From JAENVU01 sp963765075 (lineage in GTDB: Bacteria > Actinomycetota > Acidimicrobiia > IMCC26256 > JAENVU01), in the NCBI GenBank assembly GCA_963765075.1, contig CAVXVA010000003.1:496001-560000 (forward strand): 64,000 bases of DNA, written 5' to 3'. The stretch's first letter is position 1. Each line of letters begins with the position of its first letter. The notes under the pieces are model-generated. The model was not told the origin of the DNA, ran no database searches, and saw nothing but the letters and a program-made list of their open reading frames with translations. This document shows positions 52,288 to 61,135 of the stretch, one piece after another. Made by a program: the position numbers and the translations under genes.

Positions 52288-55200
52288 GTGACCGAGCCCG
52301 CGGCGCCCCTTGATTTCCGGGCGATCGGACCGCTCACGGTGGCTCGGGCCGGTGCCAGAGTGCCCGTGACCCGCCAGAAGTGTCGGGCGTTGCTGGGCCT
52401 GCTCATCAGCACCCATCCGCACGGCATTTCGTCCGATGCCATCGCCGACGCACTCTGGCCCGATGCCGACTTCGACAAGGCCGCCAACTCGGTCCGCGTG
52501 CACGCGACCTATCTCCGCCGGGCGCTCAAGCCCACTGAGGGTCTCGTCGTGCTCACCGACGGGCGTTACCGTCTCGCCATCGACGCCGACGCCATCGACG
52601 TCGGCAGATTCGAACGCCTGGTGCATGAGGCGCGTCATGTCGCCGACGGGGGTGACCCGAGCGGAGCGGCCGAGATTTTTTCGGCCGCGATCGCCGAATG
52701 GCGTGGTACTCCCTTCCAGGAGCTGGGTGACCTCCCAGTCCTCCGGAACGAGACCGTCCGGCTCGAGTCGCTCCACCTCGACGCGCTCGAAGGGTTCGCC
52801 ACGGCACTCCTCGACGACGATCGGCCCGATCAGGTGTGCCGACTCCTCGAACCCATCATCGAAGACCATTTGATTCGCGAGACGCTCGCCGCCCGCCTGA
52901 TGTTGGCGCTGTACCGCTCCGGGCGCCAACAAGACGCTCTCGGTCTCTTCGGAGCCGTCAAGCGCGCGCTCGCCGACGGCCTCGGCCTGGTTCCCGGCAA
53001 CCAACTCCAAGGCCTCGCCGACATGATCGTCATGCACGACGCCGCACTCGAGCACGGCGACTCGTCGCCGACCCCTCGGATTCCGCACCAGCCGCGCCGG
53101 CGAGCCGAGTTCATCGGGCGCGCCGCCGAGCTCCAGACGCTCGACCACACCTGGAGGCGAGCGGTCGCGGGCACTCCGCAACTGGCGTACATCGCCGGAC
53201 CGGCAGGCATCGGAAAGTCGACCGTCGTCGACCAGTTCACGAATCGCCTCGCCCCGCACGGCATCGAAGTCCTTCACGGAGTCTGCGACCCCGATCCCGT
53301 CGACGACTACCAGCCGTTCCCCGACCTCGTGCGGAGCGTGCTCGACATTGCACCGCCGACCGACACCAACCCACGGCTCCTGGGCGAACTGGCCCGACTG
53401 GCGCCCGACCTCGCCGACCGACTTCCGCCGGCCGCGACGGTGTCCGAGCCGAGCGCGGGCCGCCACCGGCTCTTCGACGCAGTCACCGATCTGCTGACTC
53501 CGAACCGCCGCCCGCGGCTGGTGATCATCGAGGATCTGCACTGGGCCCGCCCCGACACGGTCCTGCTCTTCCGCCACTTCGTACGCGCGGCCACGGGCCC
53601 CGTGATGGTGCTCGGCACGTACCGTGACGACGAACGCTCACGGACCACGGCCTTCGGGAACGCGATGGGGTCCGGCCGCCTGGGCCGACCCGATGCAATG
53701 CTGACCCTCGCAACCTTGAGCCGGCACGAGGTCGCAGCGGTGGTCGATGCGGTGGCCCCACGCGAGCTGCGAAGCCAGTGGGTCGAGCACATCGACGAAC
53801 TCACCGATGTGAGTGGCGGCAATCCGTTGCGGTTGCGTGAGGTCCTCCGCCAGCTCGAACTCGAGCCCGAGACCCCGATCTCCGAGATCGCCCCCGACGA
53901 TGTCCGCGCGCTCGTCGAGCGTCGACTCCGGAGTTTCGACGAGCTGACGCGTCACGTGATGTATGCCGGCGCAACCCTCGGCCGCGAGTTCACCGTCGAC
54001 GACATTGCTGCACTCGTAGGCCAGCCGGCCGACGCCGTGCTTTCCGCGGTCGAGCGAGCTGAGGCGAGCGGACTGGTCGAGGAAACCGAGCGCGTCGACG
54101 ACTTCACCTTCTCTCACCCGCTCTTCCGGAATGCGATCTACCACGACATGGGGCGCAGCCGCCGCGCTCACAACCATGTCGCGTGTGCGCGTTGGTTGCG
54201 CGAGCGGGAGGGTGAACGAGGAGCCGCTCTCCAATGGTCCGAAGTGGCGCGACACCTCCTCGCCAGCCAATCAGCTGCTGACCCGGCCGAGGTATCGGCG
54301 GCGTGCGCCCAGGCCGGAGTCGATGCCGAGCGGCGGTACGCCCACCACGAAGCGGCCATCTGGTTCCGTCATGCCGTCGAGCAGGCAACCCGGCGTGACA
54401 GCTCCGAGATCGACATTGCGCTCCTGCGTCTCGAACTCGGCCACGCCCTCGAGATGTCCGGTGATCTCGAAGCCGGACGCGCCGAGTACCTCGATGCCGC
54501 GGACACCGCCCGCCGTCTCGGGCACCACGCACTCCTCGTACGAGCGGCGGTGGCCACCATTCCCAAGGAGAGCGTCATCGATCCCGGCTTCGGTCCCGTG
54601 TTGGCCACGCTCGCCGAAGACGCCCTCGCGGTACTCGCCCCCGAGGACCCGCAGCGCGTCTCGCTGCTCCGTGGTCTGGCCCAGGCGGTGACGTACCACC
54701 GCCCCGCCGCGCTCGTCCCGATCGCGCAGGAAGTCCGTCGCCTCACCGAGGGTGCGGCCGACCCCGAGGCCCGGTACACCGTGTTCGTCATCGATTACCT
54801 CGCGGCGATGGGCGAGCCGGTGGCTGCCCGGCTGGCGTTGAGCTATGAGGCTCGCGAGTACACGCGTCGGCACCGTCTCCTGAGCGAGCAGGGGACTGCG
54901 ACCAGACGGCTCCTCTCCGAACTGTTCGTGGTCGGCGCGCCCGAAGCGATCAGCGCGGAACTCGACGAGCTCGGTCGGTTGGCTCGGGCAACCAGTACAC
55001 CGCTCGACCTCTACTGGACCGCCGCGCTCCGTGCGACCCGATCGCTGATGCGCGAACCCAGTGCGATCACCGAGGAGTTGATCAACGCGGCCGCACTGCT
55101 CGGCCGTCGGCTGCAGATCTTCAACAGCACCGGCACCCAGCTGCTCCAGACCTTTGCACTGCGATATCAACAGGGCAGGTCGCGCGAACTCACGAGCGGC

Positions 55201-55644
55201 CTGACCACTCCCGATCCGAAGGCCCCGCAGATCTTGGCGGGGAGCTCGCTCCTTGCGCTCGCCATGTCCGATGCGGGGCGGTTCGAAGAGGCTCGACGGG
55301 TCTTGGATCTGGTCATCGACGACGGTGCGATCACGCTGCCGCGCGACAACTTCCGCAACGCCGCGGTCGGACTCTTCGGCGGCGTTGCCGCCGACTGTGG
55401 TTCACCGGAACAGCGGGCCGTCGTACGGAAGGAACTCGAACCGGTCGCCGAGGAGTTCTGTGTGTTCGGTGCTGGTGGTGCGGTCTTCGGGACCAACCAC
55501 CATTGGCTGGGACGCCTGGCCGCCGCCGACGGCGACAGTTCGGCGGCCGCCGAACACTTTCGCCAGGCCGAGCGCTTGTGTCATCATGCCCACGCAACAT
55601 TCTGGGCAGATCGGGCACGGCAGGACGCGGCGTCGATCCAGTAG
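52288..55644 (+). CDS. SARP-type BTAD/AAA/TPR transcriptional regulator
   Basis: An 1118-residue regulator. An N-terminal winged helix (about 10-100, IGPLTVARAGARVPV and HATYLRRAL) and BTAD domain (about 105-250) mark the SARP/AfsR family; next come an ATPase module with Walker A AGPAGIGKST and Walker B LVIIEDLHWA (about 275-640), and a long alpha-helical TPR-like region. In Actinobacteria such proteins switch on specialised metabolism, but no such cluster is visible here. It starts with GTG 52288 and is divergent from the cNMP-domain gene. Confidence 0.88.
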   Translation: MTEPAAPLDFRAIGPLTVARAGARVPVTRQKCRALLGLLISTHPHGISSDAIADALWPDADFDKAANSVRVHATYLRRALKPTEGLVVLTDGRYRLAIDADAIDVGRFERLVHEARHVADGGDPSGAAEIFSAAIAEWRGTPFQELGDLPVLRNETVRLESLHLDALEGFATALLDDDRPDQVCRLLEPIIEDHLIRETLAARLMLALYRSGRQQDALGLFGAVKRALADGLGLVPGNQLQGLADMIVMHDAALEHGDSSPTPRIPHQPRRRAEFIGRAAELQTLDHTWRRAVAGTPQLAYIAGPAGIGKSTVVDQFTNRLAPHGIEVLHGVCDPDPVDDYQPFPDLVRSVLDIAPPTDTNPRLLGELARLAPDLADRLPPAATVSEPSAGRHRLFDAVTDLLTPNRRPRLVIIEDLHWARPDTVLLFRHFVRAATGPVMVLGTYRDDERSRTTAFGNAMGSGRLGRPDAMLTLATLSRHEVAAVVDAVAPRELRSQWVEHIDELTDVSGGNPLRLREVLRQLELEPETPISEIAPDDVRALVERRLRSFDELTRHVMYAGATLGREFTVDDIAALVGQPADAVLSAVERAEASGLVEETERVDDFTFSHPLFRNAIYHDMGRSRRAHNHVACARWLREREGERGAALQWSEVARHLLASQSAADPAEVSAACAQAGVDAERRYAHHEAAIWFRHAVEQATRRDSSEIDIALLRLELGHALEMSGDLEAGRAEYLDAADTARRLGHHALLVRAAVATIPKESVIDPGFGPVLATLAEDALAVLAPEDPQRVSLLRGLAQAVTYHRPAALVPIAQEVRRLTEGAADPEARYTVFVIDYLAAMGEPVAARLALSYEAREYTRRHRLLSEQGTATRRLLSELFVVGAPEAISAELDELGRLARATSTPLDLYWTAALRATRSLMREPSAITEELINAAALLGRRLQIFNSTGTQLLQTFALRYQQGRSRELTSGLTTPDPKAPQILAGSSLLALAMSDAGRFEEARRVLDLVIDDGAITLPRDNFRNAAVGLFGGVAADCGSPEQRAVVRKELEPVAEEFCVFGAGGAVFGTNHHWLGRLAAADGDSSAAAEHFRQAERLCHHAHATFWADRARQDAASIQ

Positions 55645-55691
55645 CGGCGCGGGAACCGGAACCGGTAGGGCTCCTCGAAGTGGAGGACACA

Positions 55692-56054
55692 ATGAGTGGT
55701 GGCATGGCACTTCCCCAAGCAGCGGCACGGCTCTGGGGTGACCCGGCCTCACGACAGCAGATTCTCGACATGCACGCGCGCGGAGACTCGCTGATCGACA
55801 TGGTCGACGCGCTCGGGCTCACGCCGGCGCTCGAGGCCGACGGGCTGCGCGACGTCCTCGCCAACCTCACCGACGACGAGGTCACGCTCATCCGGGACGC
55901 GTTCGTTGCTGAGGCCCAGGTCGTCGGAGACCGACCCGGCGCAAGCTTCCCGATTGATTGTCGGGTCGGGACGATCGGGTCCCGGGTGCGGGTGATCGCG
56001 GCTCCGGTGAGCCCCGAGGCCACCGCACCCGTCGCCCGGATCGAATCGGCCTAG
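55692..56054 (+). CDS. Small hypothetical protein downstream of SARP gene
   Basis: A 120-residue protein I do not recognise. It opens with ALPQAAARLWGDPASRQQILDMHARGDSLIDMV, helical and possibly HTH-like or a partner domain, followed by a charged helix (NLTDDEVTLIRDAF) and a beta-rich end. No membrane segment or cysteine cluster except one Cys. A clear GGAGG site lies five bases before ATG 55692. It starts 47 bases after the SARP gene and is likely co-transcribed. Confidence 0.7.
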   Translation: MSGGMALPQAAARLWGDPASRQQILDMHARGDSLIDMVDALGLTPALEADGLRDVLANLTDDEVTLIRDAFVAEAQVVGDRPGASFPIDCRVGTIGSRVRVIAAPVSPEATAPVARIESA

Positions 56055-56058
56055 CCGC

Positions 56059-57435
56059 TCAGCTCGCGCCAGTCGCGCGACAGGTGGCGCCGTACCCACC
56101 GTAGATATCGGCCACCGTCGCGAACCCTTTGGACCGCAACAGCGACGCCGCGGTCGCCGAGCGGTAGCCACCGGCGCAGTACACGACCGTCGGGCGGGCC
56201 GGATCGAGACTCGCAAGTTGGTCCAGGAGATTCGGCAACGGGAGATTGACCGCGCCCGCCACCATTCCCTCGGCACATTCGGTGGGATTCCGAACGTCGA
56301 CGATCTGCACGGAATCGGTCAACTGCCACTCCGCGAGTTCCGCTGCGGTGATCCGCGCGGCTCGCTCCGCCAGTTCGGGGTGGGCGATCAACGCGGCGTC
56401 GACCTCGGCCAGGGCCCCCACCACATGGTCGAAACCGATGCGAGCCAGCCGAACCCGGGCCTCGTCTTCTCGCCCGTCGTCGGCCACCACGATGACCTCG
56501 TCGCCCGGTCGCAGCACATCGCCGGCGTACTCGGCGAAGCGCCCGTCCAACCCGACATTGATCGCGCCCCGGAGATGACCCGACGAGAACACATCACTCG
56601 GACGGGCGTCGACGATCACGGCTCCCGCCGCCTGACGGTGCACCACCTCATCCACGCCCAGCCGGGGCGTCGGCACGTGATCGTCGAGCAACTCACGCTC
56701 ACGGCGGTTGGAATCCGCCGCGAAGGCGAAGTACAGCGGCGCGACTGATTGGCCTTGGGTCACGGCCTCCACGAACTCGTCGATACTCATCGGCGCCAGC
56801 GCGTAGTTGGTACGACGCTGTTCTCCGATCGTCGACTGACTCGCGGTCGAAAGGTTCTTGCCACAGGCGGATCCGGCACCGTGGGCCGGGAACACCCGGG
56901 TGCCATCGGGCAGCGTCAGCAGTTGGTCATGCACCGACGAATACAACTCCCGCGCCAGTTCGTCCGCGGTACGCCCCACCGAGGTGAGCAAGTCCGGCCG
57001 CCCGACATCACCGATGAAGAGGGCATCGCCCGTGAGCACACCCCACGGCTCGGGGTCGTCGGCGTGTTCGAACACCACGATGGAGATCGACTCCGGCGTA
57101 TGACCGGGGGTATGGCGGATCTCGAGCGTCACCTCACCCAGGGACAACCGCCGACCGTGCTCGAGCGGTTCCATCGAGAAGTCGGTCTTTGCCTGATCGC
57201 CGTACGAGATCACCGCCCCGGTGGCGGCCGCAAGTTCCAAGTGGCCGGAGACGAAGTCGGCGTGGAAGTGGGTCTCGAGGACCCGCTCGATCGTGAGCTG
57301 CTGACGTTGCGCGTCCGCCACGTACTGGGACACATCCCGCTGAGGATCGACAACCACCGCCCGGCCCGTGGTCTCGTCGCCGATCAGATAGCTGAACAGC
57401 GACAGACATCCCAGTTCGTACTGATGAAAGATCAT
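56059..57435 (-). CDS. Persulfide dioxygenase-rhodanese fusion (CstB-like)
   Basis: A 458-residue protein: metallo-beta-lactamase-fold persulfide dioxygenase (about 1-240) with THFHADFVSGH, HTPGHTPES and GDALFIGDVGRPDL, then a rhodanese-like domain without catalytic Cys (VIVVADDGRED) and a second rhodanese with the active Cys in VVYCAGGYRSA. This is the CstB/PRF layout, which oxidises glutathione- or coenzyme-A-type persulfides to sulfite or thiosulfate. The next gene upstream is a CstR-like repressor, 27 bases away, and a sulfite exporter is divergent, so the three make a sulfide-detoxification unit. Confidence 0.92.
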   Translation of the reverse strand: MIFHQYELGCLSLFSYLIGDETTGRAVVVDPQRDVSQYVADAQRQQLTIERVLETHFHADFVSGHLELAAATGAVISYGDQAKTDFSMEPLEHGRRLSLGEVTLEIRHTPGHTPESISIVVFEHADDPEPWGVLTGDALFIGDVGRPDLLTSVGRTADELARELYSSVHDQLLTLPDGTRVFPAHGAGSACGKNLSTASQSTIGEQRRTNYALAPMSIDEFVEAVTQGQSVAPLYFAFAADSNRRERELLDDHVPTPRLGVDEVVHRQAAGAVIVDARPSDVFSSGHLRGAINVGLDGRFAEYAGDVLRPGDEVIVVADDGREDEARVRLARIGFDHVVGALAEVDAALIAHPELAERAARITAAELAEWQLTDSVQIVDVRNPTECAEGMVAGAVNLPLPNLLDQLASLDPARPTVVYCAGGYRSATAASLLRSKGFATVADIYGGYGATCRATGAS

Positions 57436-57462
57436 CGCACCTCTCCCGATCGAAGAACTCGC

Positions 57463-57759
57463 CTAGGCAAGCTTCAGGAACATCCGTTGGACGTCCGCCA
57501 CCTCGTACCCGGCCGCCGCCGAGCGTTCCGGGTCCTCCACGCACCAGGTCAGCCCCGCCGATACGAGCAAGAACCCGACCTGCTCGAGCGCCTTGTTCGC
57601 CGCCGCGATCTGTGTGACCACATCCCGACAGTCTCGGGAGTCGGTGAGCATCTGTTGGATCCCGCGGATCTGGCCCTCGACGCGCCGCAATCGGCGGTGG
57701 AGATCGTTCGCGGTCTCGACGGGGAGCTCGAACCCCGCTGACGGGTCTGGTTTCGACAT
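57463..57759 (-). CDS. CsoR-family repressor, CstR (persulfide-sensor) type
   Basis: A 98-residue DUF156 regulator with the signature RLRRVEGQIRGIQQML. Cys44 and Cys73 are 29 residues apart, as in CsoR and CstR; the copper-ligand His position four residues before the second Cys is Gly69. Loss of that His while keeping both Cys is the mark of the persulfide-sensing CstR group. It lies between the persulfide dioxygenase gene and the TauE gene, and the palindromic operators at 57776-57811 sit immediately upstream. A TATCCT box six bases before the ATG implies a leaderless message. Confidence 0.88.
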   Translation of the reverse strand: MSKPDPSAGFELPVETANDLHRRLRRVEGQIRGIQQMLTDSRDCRDVVTQIAAANKALEQVGFLLVSAGLTWCVEDPERSAAAGYEVADVQRMFLKLA

Positions 57760-57765
57760 GACCCG

Positions 57766-57771
57766 AGGATA
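57766..57771 (-). promoter_or_regulatory. -10 box for leaderless CstR-like gene
   Basis: TATCCT on the minus strand, six bases before ATG 57759, directly beside the left operator. Confidence 0.55.
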
Positions 57772-57775
57772 CCAG

Positions 57776-57811
57776 TACCTCCAGGGGTATACAAATATAC
57801 CCCTGGAGGTA
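57776..57811. promoter_or_regulatory. Double CstR operator
   Basis: A perfect inverted repeat with 16-base arms (TACCTCCAGGGGTATA and its reverse complement) and a CAAA centre. Each arm itself holds a palindromic site of the ATACCCC-TG-GRGGTAT type, close to published CstR/CsoR boxes. The pair lies between the two opposing -10 boxes, so one repressor can shut both promoters. Confidence 0.85.
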
Positions 57812-57815
57812 TACT
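57810..57815 (+). promoter_or_regulatory. -10 box for TauE gene
   Basis: TATACT, overlapping the right operator edge, six bases before GTG 57822. Confidence 0.55.
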
Positions 57816-57821
57816 CCGGTG

Positions 57822-58571
57822 GTGCCGTTTCTCGAGTATGTGCTCGCCGGGTTGGGCGTCGGCGTCGTCTTCGGAATGTTCGGCGCCGGTGGATCGGCCT
57901 TTGCCACCCCGGTGCTCGCTTTGATGGGCGTGTCACCGCTCCTCGCGGTCGCGTCACCCCTCCCCGCCATGCTTCCCGCCGCGGCCGCGGGCGCACGGCG
58001 ATACGTGAAGTCGGGCAACCTCGATCGGCGCGTCGCGCGGCTCGCCATCATCGGGGGTGCACCCGGGACCTTGTTCGGTGCGCTCGCCTCGACCGTGGTG
58101 GGCGGGGACCGTTTGCTGGTGCTCTCCGGCGCGATGTTGCTCGTGATCGGCCTTCGGCTCCTCATGCGCGATTCGCACAGCGCGGCGACGCGAGCCTCCG
58201 CGCGACGCGACCGCAGCGGCATCGTCGTGGTGTCGGCGTTCGGCGTCGGCCTGTTGACCGGCCTGTTGGCGAACGGCGGCGGGTTCCTGCTCGTACCGGT
58301 CTTCGTGCTGGTGTTGGGCCTCACCGCAGTCGAGGCCGCCGGCACCTCGATGGTCGTCGTCGGGGTGCTCACGATTCCGACCCTCATCACGCACTGGGTG
58401 CTCGGTCACATCGATTGGGAGGTTGCCGCCGGCTTCGCCCTCGGCCTCATCCCGGCCGCGGCCGTCGGCGCGCAGATCGCGCAGCACGTTCCTGCCGGGC
58501 GCGCCCGCCTCGCATTTGCGATGATGCTCATCGTGTTCTCGATCTGGTTTCTCATCCGCCAATGGGCATGA
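57822..58571 (+). CDS. TauE/SafE-family sulfite exporter
   Basis: A 249-residue membrane protein with seven to eight helices in two repeats, the TauE/SafE/DUF81 layout: GVVFGMFGAGGSAFATPVL in the first half and LLTGLLANGGGFLLVPVF in the second. It probably exports sulfite or another sulfur oxyanion made by the divergent persulfide dioxygenase. Start GTG 57822 (or 57819) follows a TATACT box. It overlaps the ABC ATPase gene by four bases, which ties the exporter and the ABC-2 system in one operon. Confidence 0.88.
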   Translation: MPFLEYVLAGLGVGVVFGMFGAGGSAFATPVLALMGVSPLLAVASPLPAMLPAAAAGARRYVKSGNLDRRVARLAIIGGAPGTLFGALASTVVGGDRLLVLSGAMLLVIGLRLLMRDSHSAATRASARRDRSGIVVVSAFGVGLLTGLLANGGGFLLVPVFVLVLGLTAVEAAGTSMVVVGVLTIPTLITHWVLGHIDWEVAAGFALGLIPAAAVGAQIAQHVPAGRARLAFAMMLIVFSIWFLIRQWA

Positions 58572-59461
58572 CGCCGGTCATCACTACTGCCGGATTGTCC
58601 AAGCGCTTCGGACCGACGGTCGCGCTGGACGACCTCGACCTCACGGTGAACGCCGGATCGGTATTCGGATTTCTGGGCCCGAACGGCGCGGGCAAGACCA
58701 CCACCATCCGGCTCCTGATGGGCCTGGCTCGGCCGTCGTCCGGCACCGCCATGGTGCTCGGCCTCGACGCCACCAAGGACCGCGATCGGATCCACCGCCG
58801 AGTGGGTTACCTGCCCGGTGATTTCACTGCCTACGAGGACCTGACCGGTACCCAATATCTCGACTTCCTCGGTCGTCTGCGCGGCGATGTCAACCGTCGC
58901 CGACGCGACGAATTGGTCGGTCGCTTCGAACTCGACCCGACCCGTCCGATCCATACGCTGTCGCGAGGGAACCGCCAGAAGATCGGACTCGTGCAGGCCC
59001 TCATGCACGAGCCCGAAGTGCTCATTCTCGACGAACCCACGAGCGGCCTCGACCCGCTGATGCAACGCGTGTTCCGCGAAATCGTCGCGACCGCGAAGGC
59101 CACCGGCACCACCGTCTTCCTGTCCTCACACGTACTCGGCGAGGTCGAAGAGATCGCCGACACCGTGGGGATCGTCAAGCAAGGCCGACTCGTGGTGGTG
59201 GATGCGCTCGAACGACTCCGGGAACGGGCGCGCCGACACATCGAGTTGACGGTCCGCAACCCTCCGCTCGCATCCACGTTCACGGCCCTCCCGAGCGTTC
59301 GGGCCGTGACGGTGCTCGACCACACTGTCCGACTGGAGATCGAAGGCTCGATGGAGTCGGTGTTCCAGGCCGCCACGCCTTTCGGGATCGAGAACGTCGT
59401 CGCCGACCACGCCCCCCTCGAAGAGATCCTGATCGGGTACTACGAACCGGAGCCCGAATGA
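58568..59461 (+). CDS. ABC-2-type exporter ATPase
   Basis: A 297-residue ATPase of the drug/polymer exporter class: Walker A GPNGAGKTTT, Q-loop YLPGDFTAYE, signature LSRGNRQKIGL, Walker B VLILDEPTSGLD, H-switch LSSHVLGE, then a C-terminal extension of about 80 residues typical of ABC-2 ATPases. I chose ATG 58568, which overlaps the TauE stop (ATGA); ATG 58562 would also work. It overlaps its permease by four bases. Substrate unknown; sulfur-responsive control may extend here. Confidence 0.92.
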   Translation: MTPVITTAGLSKRFGPTVALDDLDLTVNAGSVFGFLGPNGAGKTTTIRLLMGLARPSSGTAMVLGLDATKDRDRIHRRVGYLPGDFTAYEDLTGTQYLDFLGRLRGDVNRRRRDELVGRFELDPTRPIHTLSRGNRQKIGLVQALMHEPEVLILDEPTSGLDPLMQRVFREIVATAKATGTTVFLSSHVLGEVEEIADTVGIVKQGRLVVVDALERLRERARRHIELTVRNPPLASTFTALPSVRAVTVLDHTVRLEIEGSMESVFQAATPFGIENVVADHAPLEEILIGYYEPEPE

Positions 59462-60252
59462 CCAGGTTCGCAGTCATCACCAAGACGCTGCGGGATCAGC
59501 GTCGCGGCCTGATCGCATGGGGCATCGGCGTGGCGGCGCTGGTGATCGTCATGTCGCTCATGTGGCCGTCGGTACGCGATATGCCCGACCTCGAGAAGTT
59601 GGTAGACAACTATCCCGAGGCACTGCGGAAGGTGTTCAAGATCGACACCTTCACCACCCCGACGGGGTATCTCAACGCCGAGCTGTTCAGCTTGATCCTG
59701 CCCGCCGTCTTCCTCGTGTTCTCCATCGGTCGCGGCGCGCGCCTCATCGCCGGCGAAGAGGAAGACCGCACACTCGCCGTCCTCCTGTGTAGCGCCCCTT
59801 CCCGGACGCGGGTCGCGACCGAGAAGGCCGTCGCGCTGGTCATGACGGTGATCGCGCTGGGCGGGATCCTCTTCGCCGCCATGCTGGTCGCGTCCGGGAT
59901 CGTCGGCATGCGACTCGCGCTCGGCGACATCGCGCGCGGAACGATCGCGCTGACGGCTTTGGGTATCGAGTTCGGTTTGGTCGCGTTGGCCGTGGGGGCG
60001 TTCTCCGGGCGACGATCGACCGCGGTGGGAGTCGCCACCTTGATCGCCACCGCCGGCTTCGTCCTGTACCTCCTCGGCCAACTCATCGCCGCGATCGAAC
60101 CGTGGCGCGGCCTGTCACCGTTCGCCCAGGCACTCGACCGTGGTCCCCTCGGCGCGGACTGGTCGATCGGCACGCTCGTACTCCTCGCGACCGGTGCGGC
60201 GGCGTTCGGCGCGGCGCTCCCTCGATTCCTACGGCGTGACATCGGCTCATGA
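59458..60252 (+). CDS. ABC-2-type permease
   Basis: A 264-residue membrane protein with six predicted helices: N-terminal amphipathic helix and first span (GLIAWGIGVAALVIVMSLM), a large external loop, then LFSLILPAVFLVFSIGRGARLIAGEEEDRTL, a region typical of ABC-2 permeases. It pairs with the ATPase upstream. Nothing in the sequence tells the substrate. Confidence 0.87.
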   Translation: MTRFAVITKTLRDQRRGLIAWGIGVAALVIVMSLMWPSVRDMPDLEKLVDNYPEALRKVFKIDTFTTPTGYLNAELFSLILPAVFLVFSIGRGARLIAGEEEDRTLAVLLCSAPSRTRVATEKAVALVMTVIALGGILFAAMLVASGIVGMRLALGDIARGTIALTALGIEFGLVALAVGAFSGRRSTAVGVATLIATAGFVLYLLGQLIAAIEPWRGLSPFAQALDRGPLGADWSIGTLVLLATGAAAFGAALPRFLRRDIGS

Positions 60253-60333
60253 GCAGCTTCCCGATCGGCAATTCGGGTATTTCGACCACTCGAACGGGGT
60301 GAAGTCGGGCTCGGGACCGGCCGATGGATCTGC

Positions 60334-61119
60334 ATGAAGGCAACCAAGTCGGCCGCCGCGACCGACGCCGATCCAATCCTGGGGCCCGAAGGACCGAGCA
60401 CGCCGGTGGGACTTCGGCGAGAGGACGAGTCCGTCGACGCCGCGGCGGACCGCGCGGAGACCGAACCCGCCCCGCCCGCCCCGGCCTCGCTTCCCATCGT
60501 GGCGTTCGTGCTGGGCATCTCCGCAGTCGTGCTCGGCGTCACGATCTTCTGGTATGGGGCCGCGATCGTCATCGGGCTCGGCGCGATCGGGGTGGGATGG
60601 GCCGCGCTCCGACGACCATCGACATCCACGGACACACGCGAACGCACCCGTGCGATCATCGGCACCGTGCTCGGCGCGGTGGCCATCATCCTCGGCGTGA
60701 CCGCCGCGTTCCTGCTCCCCCGCGTCGTCGACCGGATGGACAACTTCTTCGGCACGCTGCAACACGGCGTCAACCGCAACGTCGATTCCGTCAACCGCGG
60801 ACTGCAAGCCGACGTGAACCGACTCGATCGAACGACCTCGCGCGACCTCAAGCGACTCGAAAAGAGCAATCGAGAAGATCTCGCCCTGTTCGACAAGCGC
60901 AGCAACGAGTCCATCGCGCAACTCGGCAACCATCTCAGCGAGGTCGAATCCCGGCTGAGCGCGGCCGAGCGCCAAGACCTCGACCGGCTGGAGACGTCGG
61001 TGCGGGAAGACGTGCGCGGCCTGGACAGCGCGCTGCGCGCATCGGACTCGAGACTTGCCGACCGCATCGCCGAACTCGACAAACGCCTCGCCCAACTCGA
61101 GAAGGAACTCCACCCGTAG
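60334..61119 (+). CDS. Membrane protein with long C-terminal coiled coil
   Basis: A 261-residue protein: an acidic, Pro/Ala-rich N-terminus, two or three membrane helices (about 53-130: PIVAFVLGISAVVLGVTIF, AIVIGLGAIGVGWAA, IIGTVLGAVAIILGVTAAFLL), then about 125 residues of heptad-like charged coiled coil (NRNVDSVNRGLQADVNRL to RIAELDKRLAQLEKEL). It resembles DUF4190-type proteins with a coiled tail, but I cannot assign a role. An 81-base gap without clear features separates it from the permease. Confidence 0.7.
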   Translation: MKATKSAAATDADPILGPEGPSTPVGLRREDESVDAAADRAETEPAPPAPASLPIVAFVLGISAVVLGVTIFWYGAAIVIGLGAIGVGWAALRRPSTSTDTRERTRAIIGTVLGAVAIILGVTAAFLLPRVVDRMDNFFGTLQHGVNRNVDSVNRGLQADVNRLDRTTSRDLKRLEKSNREDLALFDKRSNESIAQLGNHLSEVESRLSAAERQDLDRLETSVREDVRGLDSALRASDSRLADRIAELDKRLAQLEKELHP

Positions 61120-61135
61120 CAGCACGGGTGGTGGA

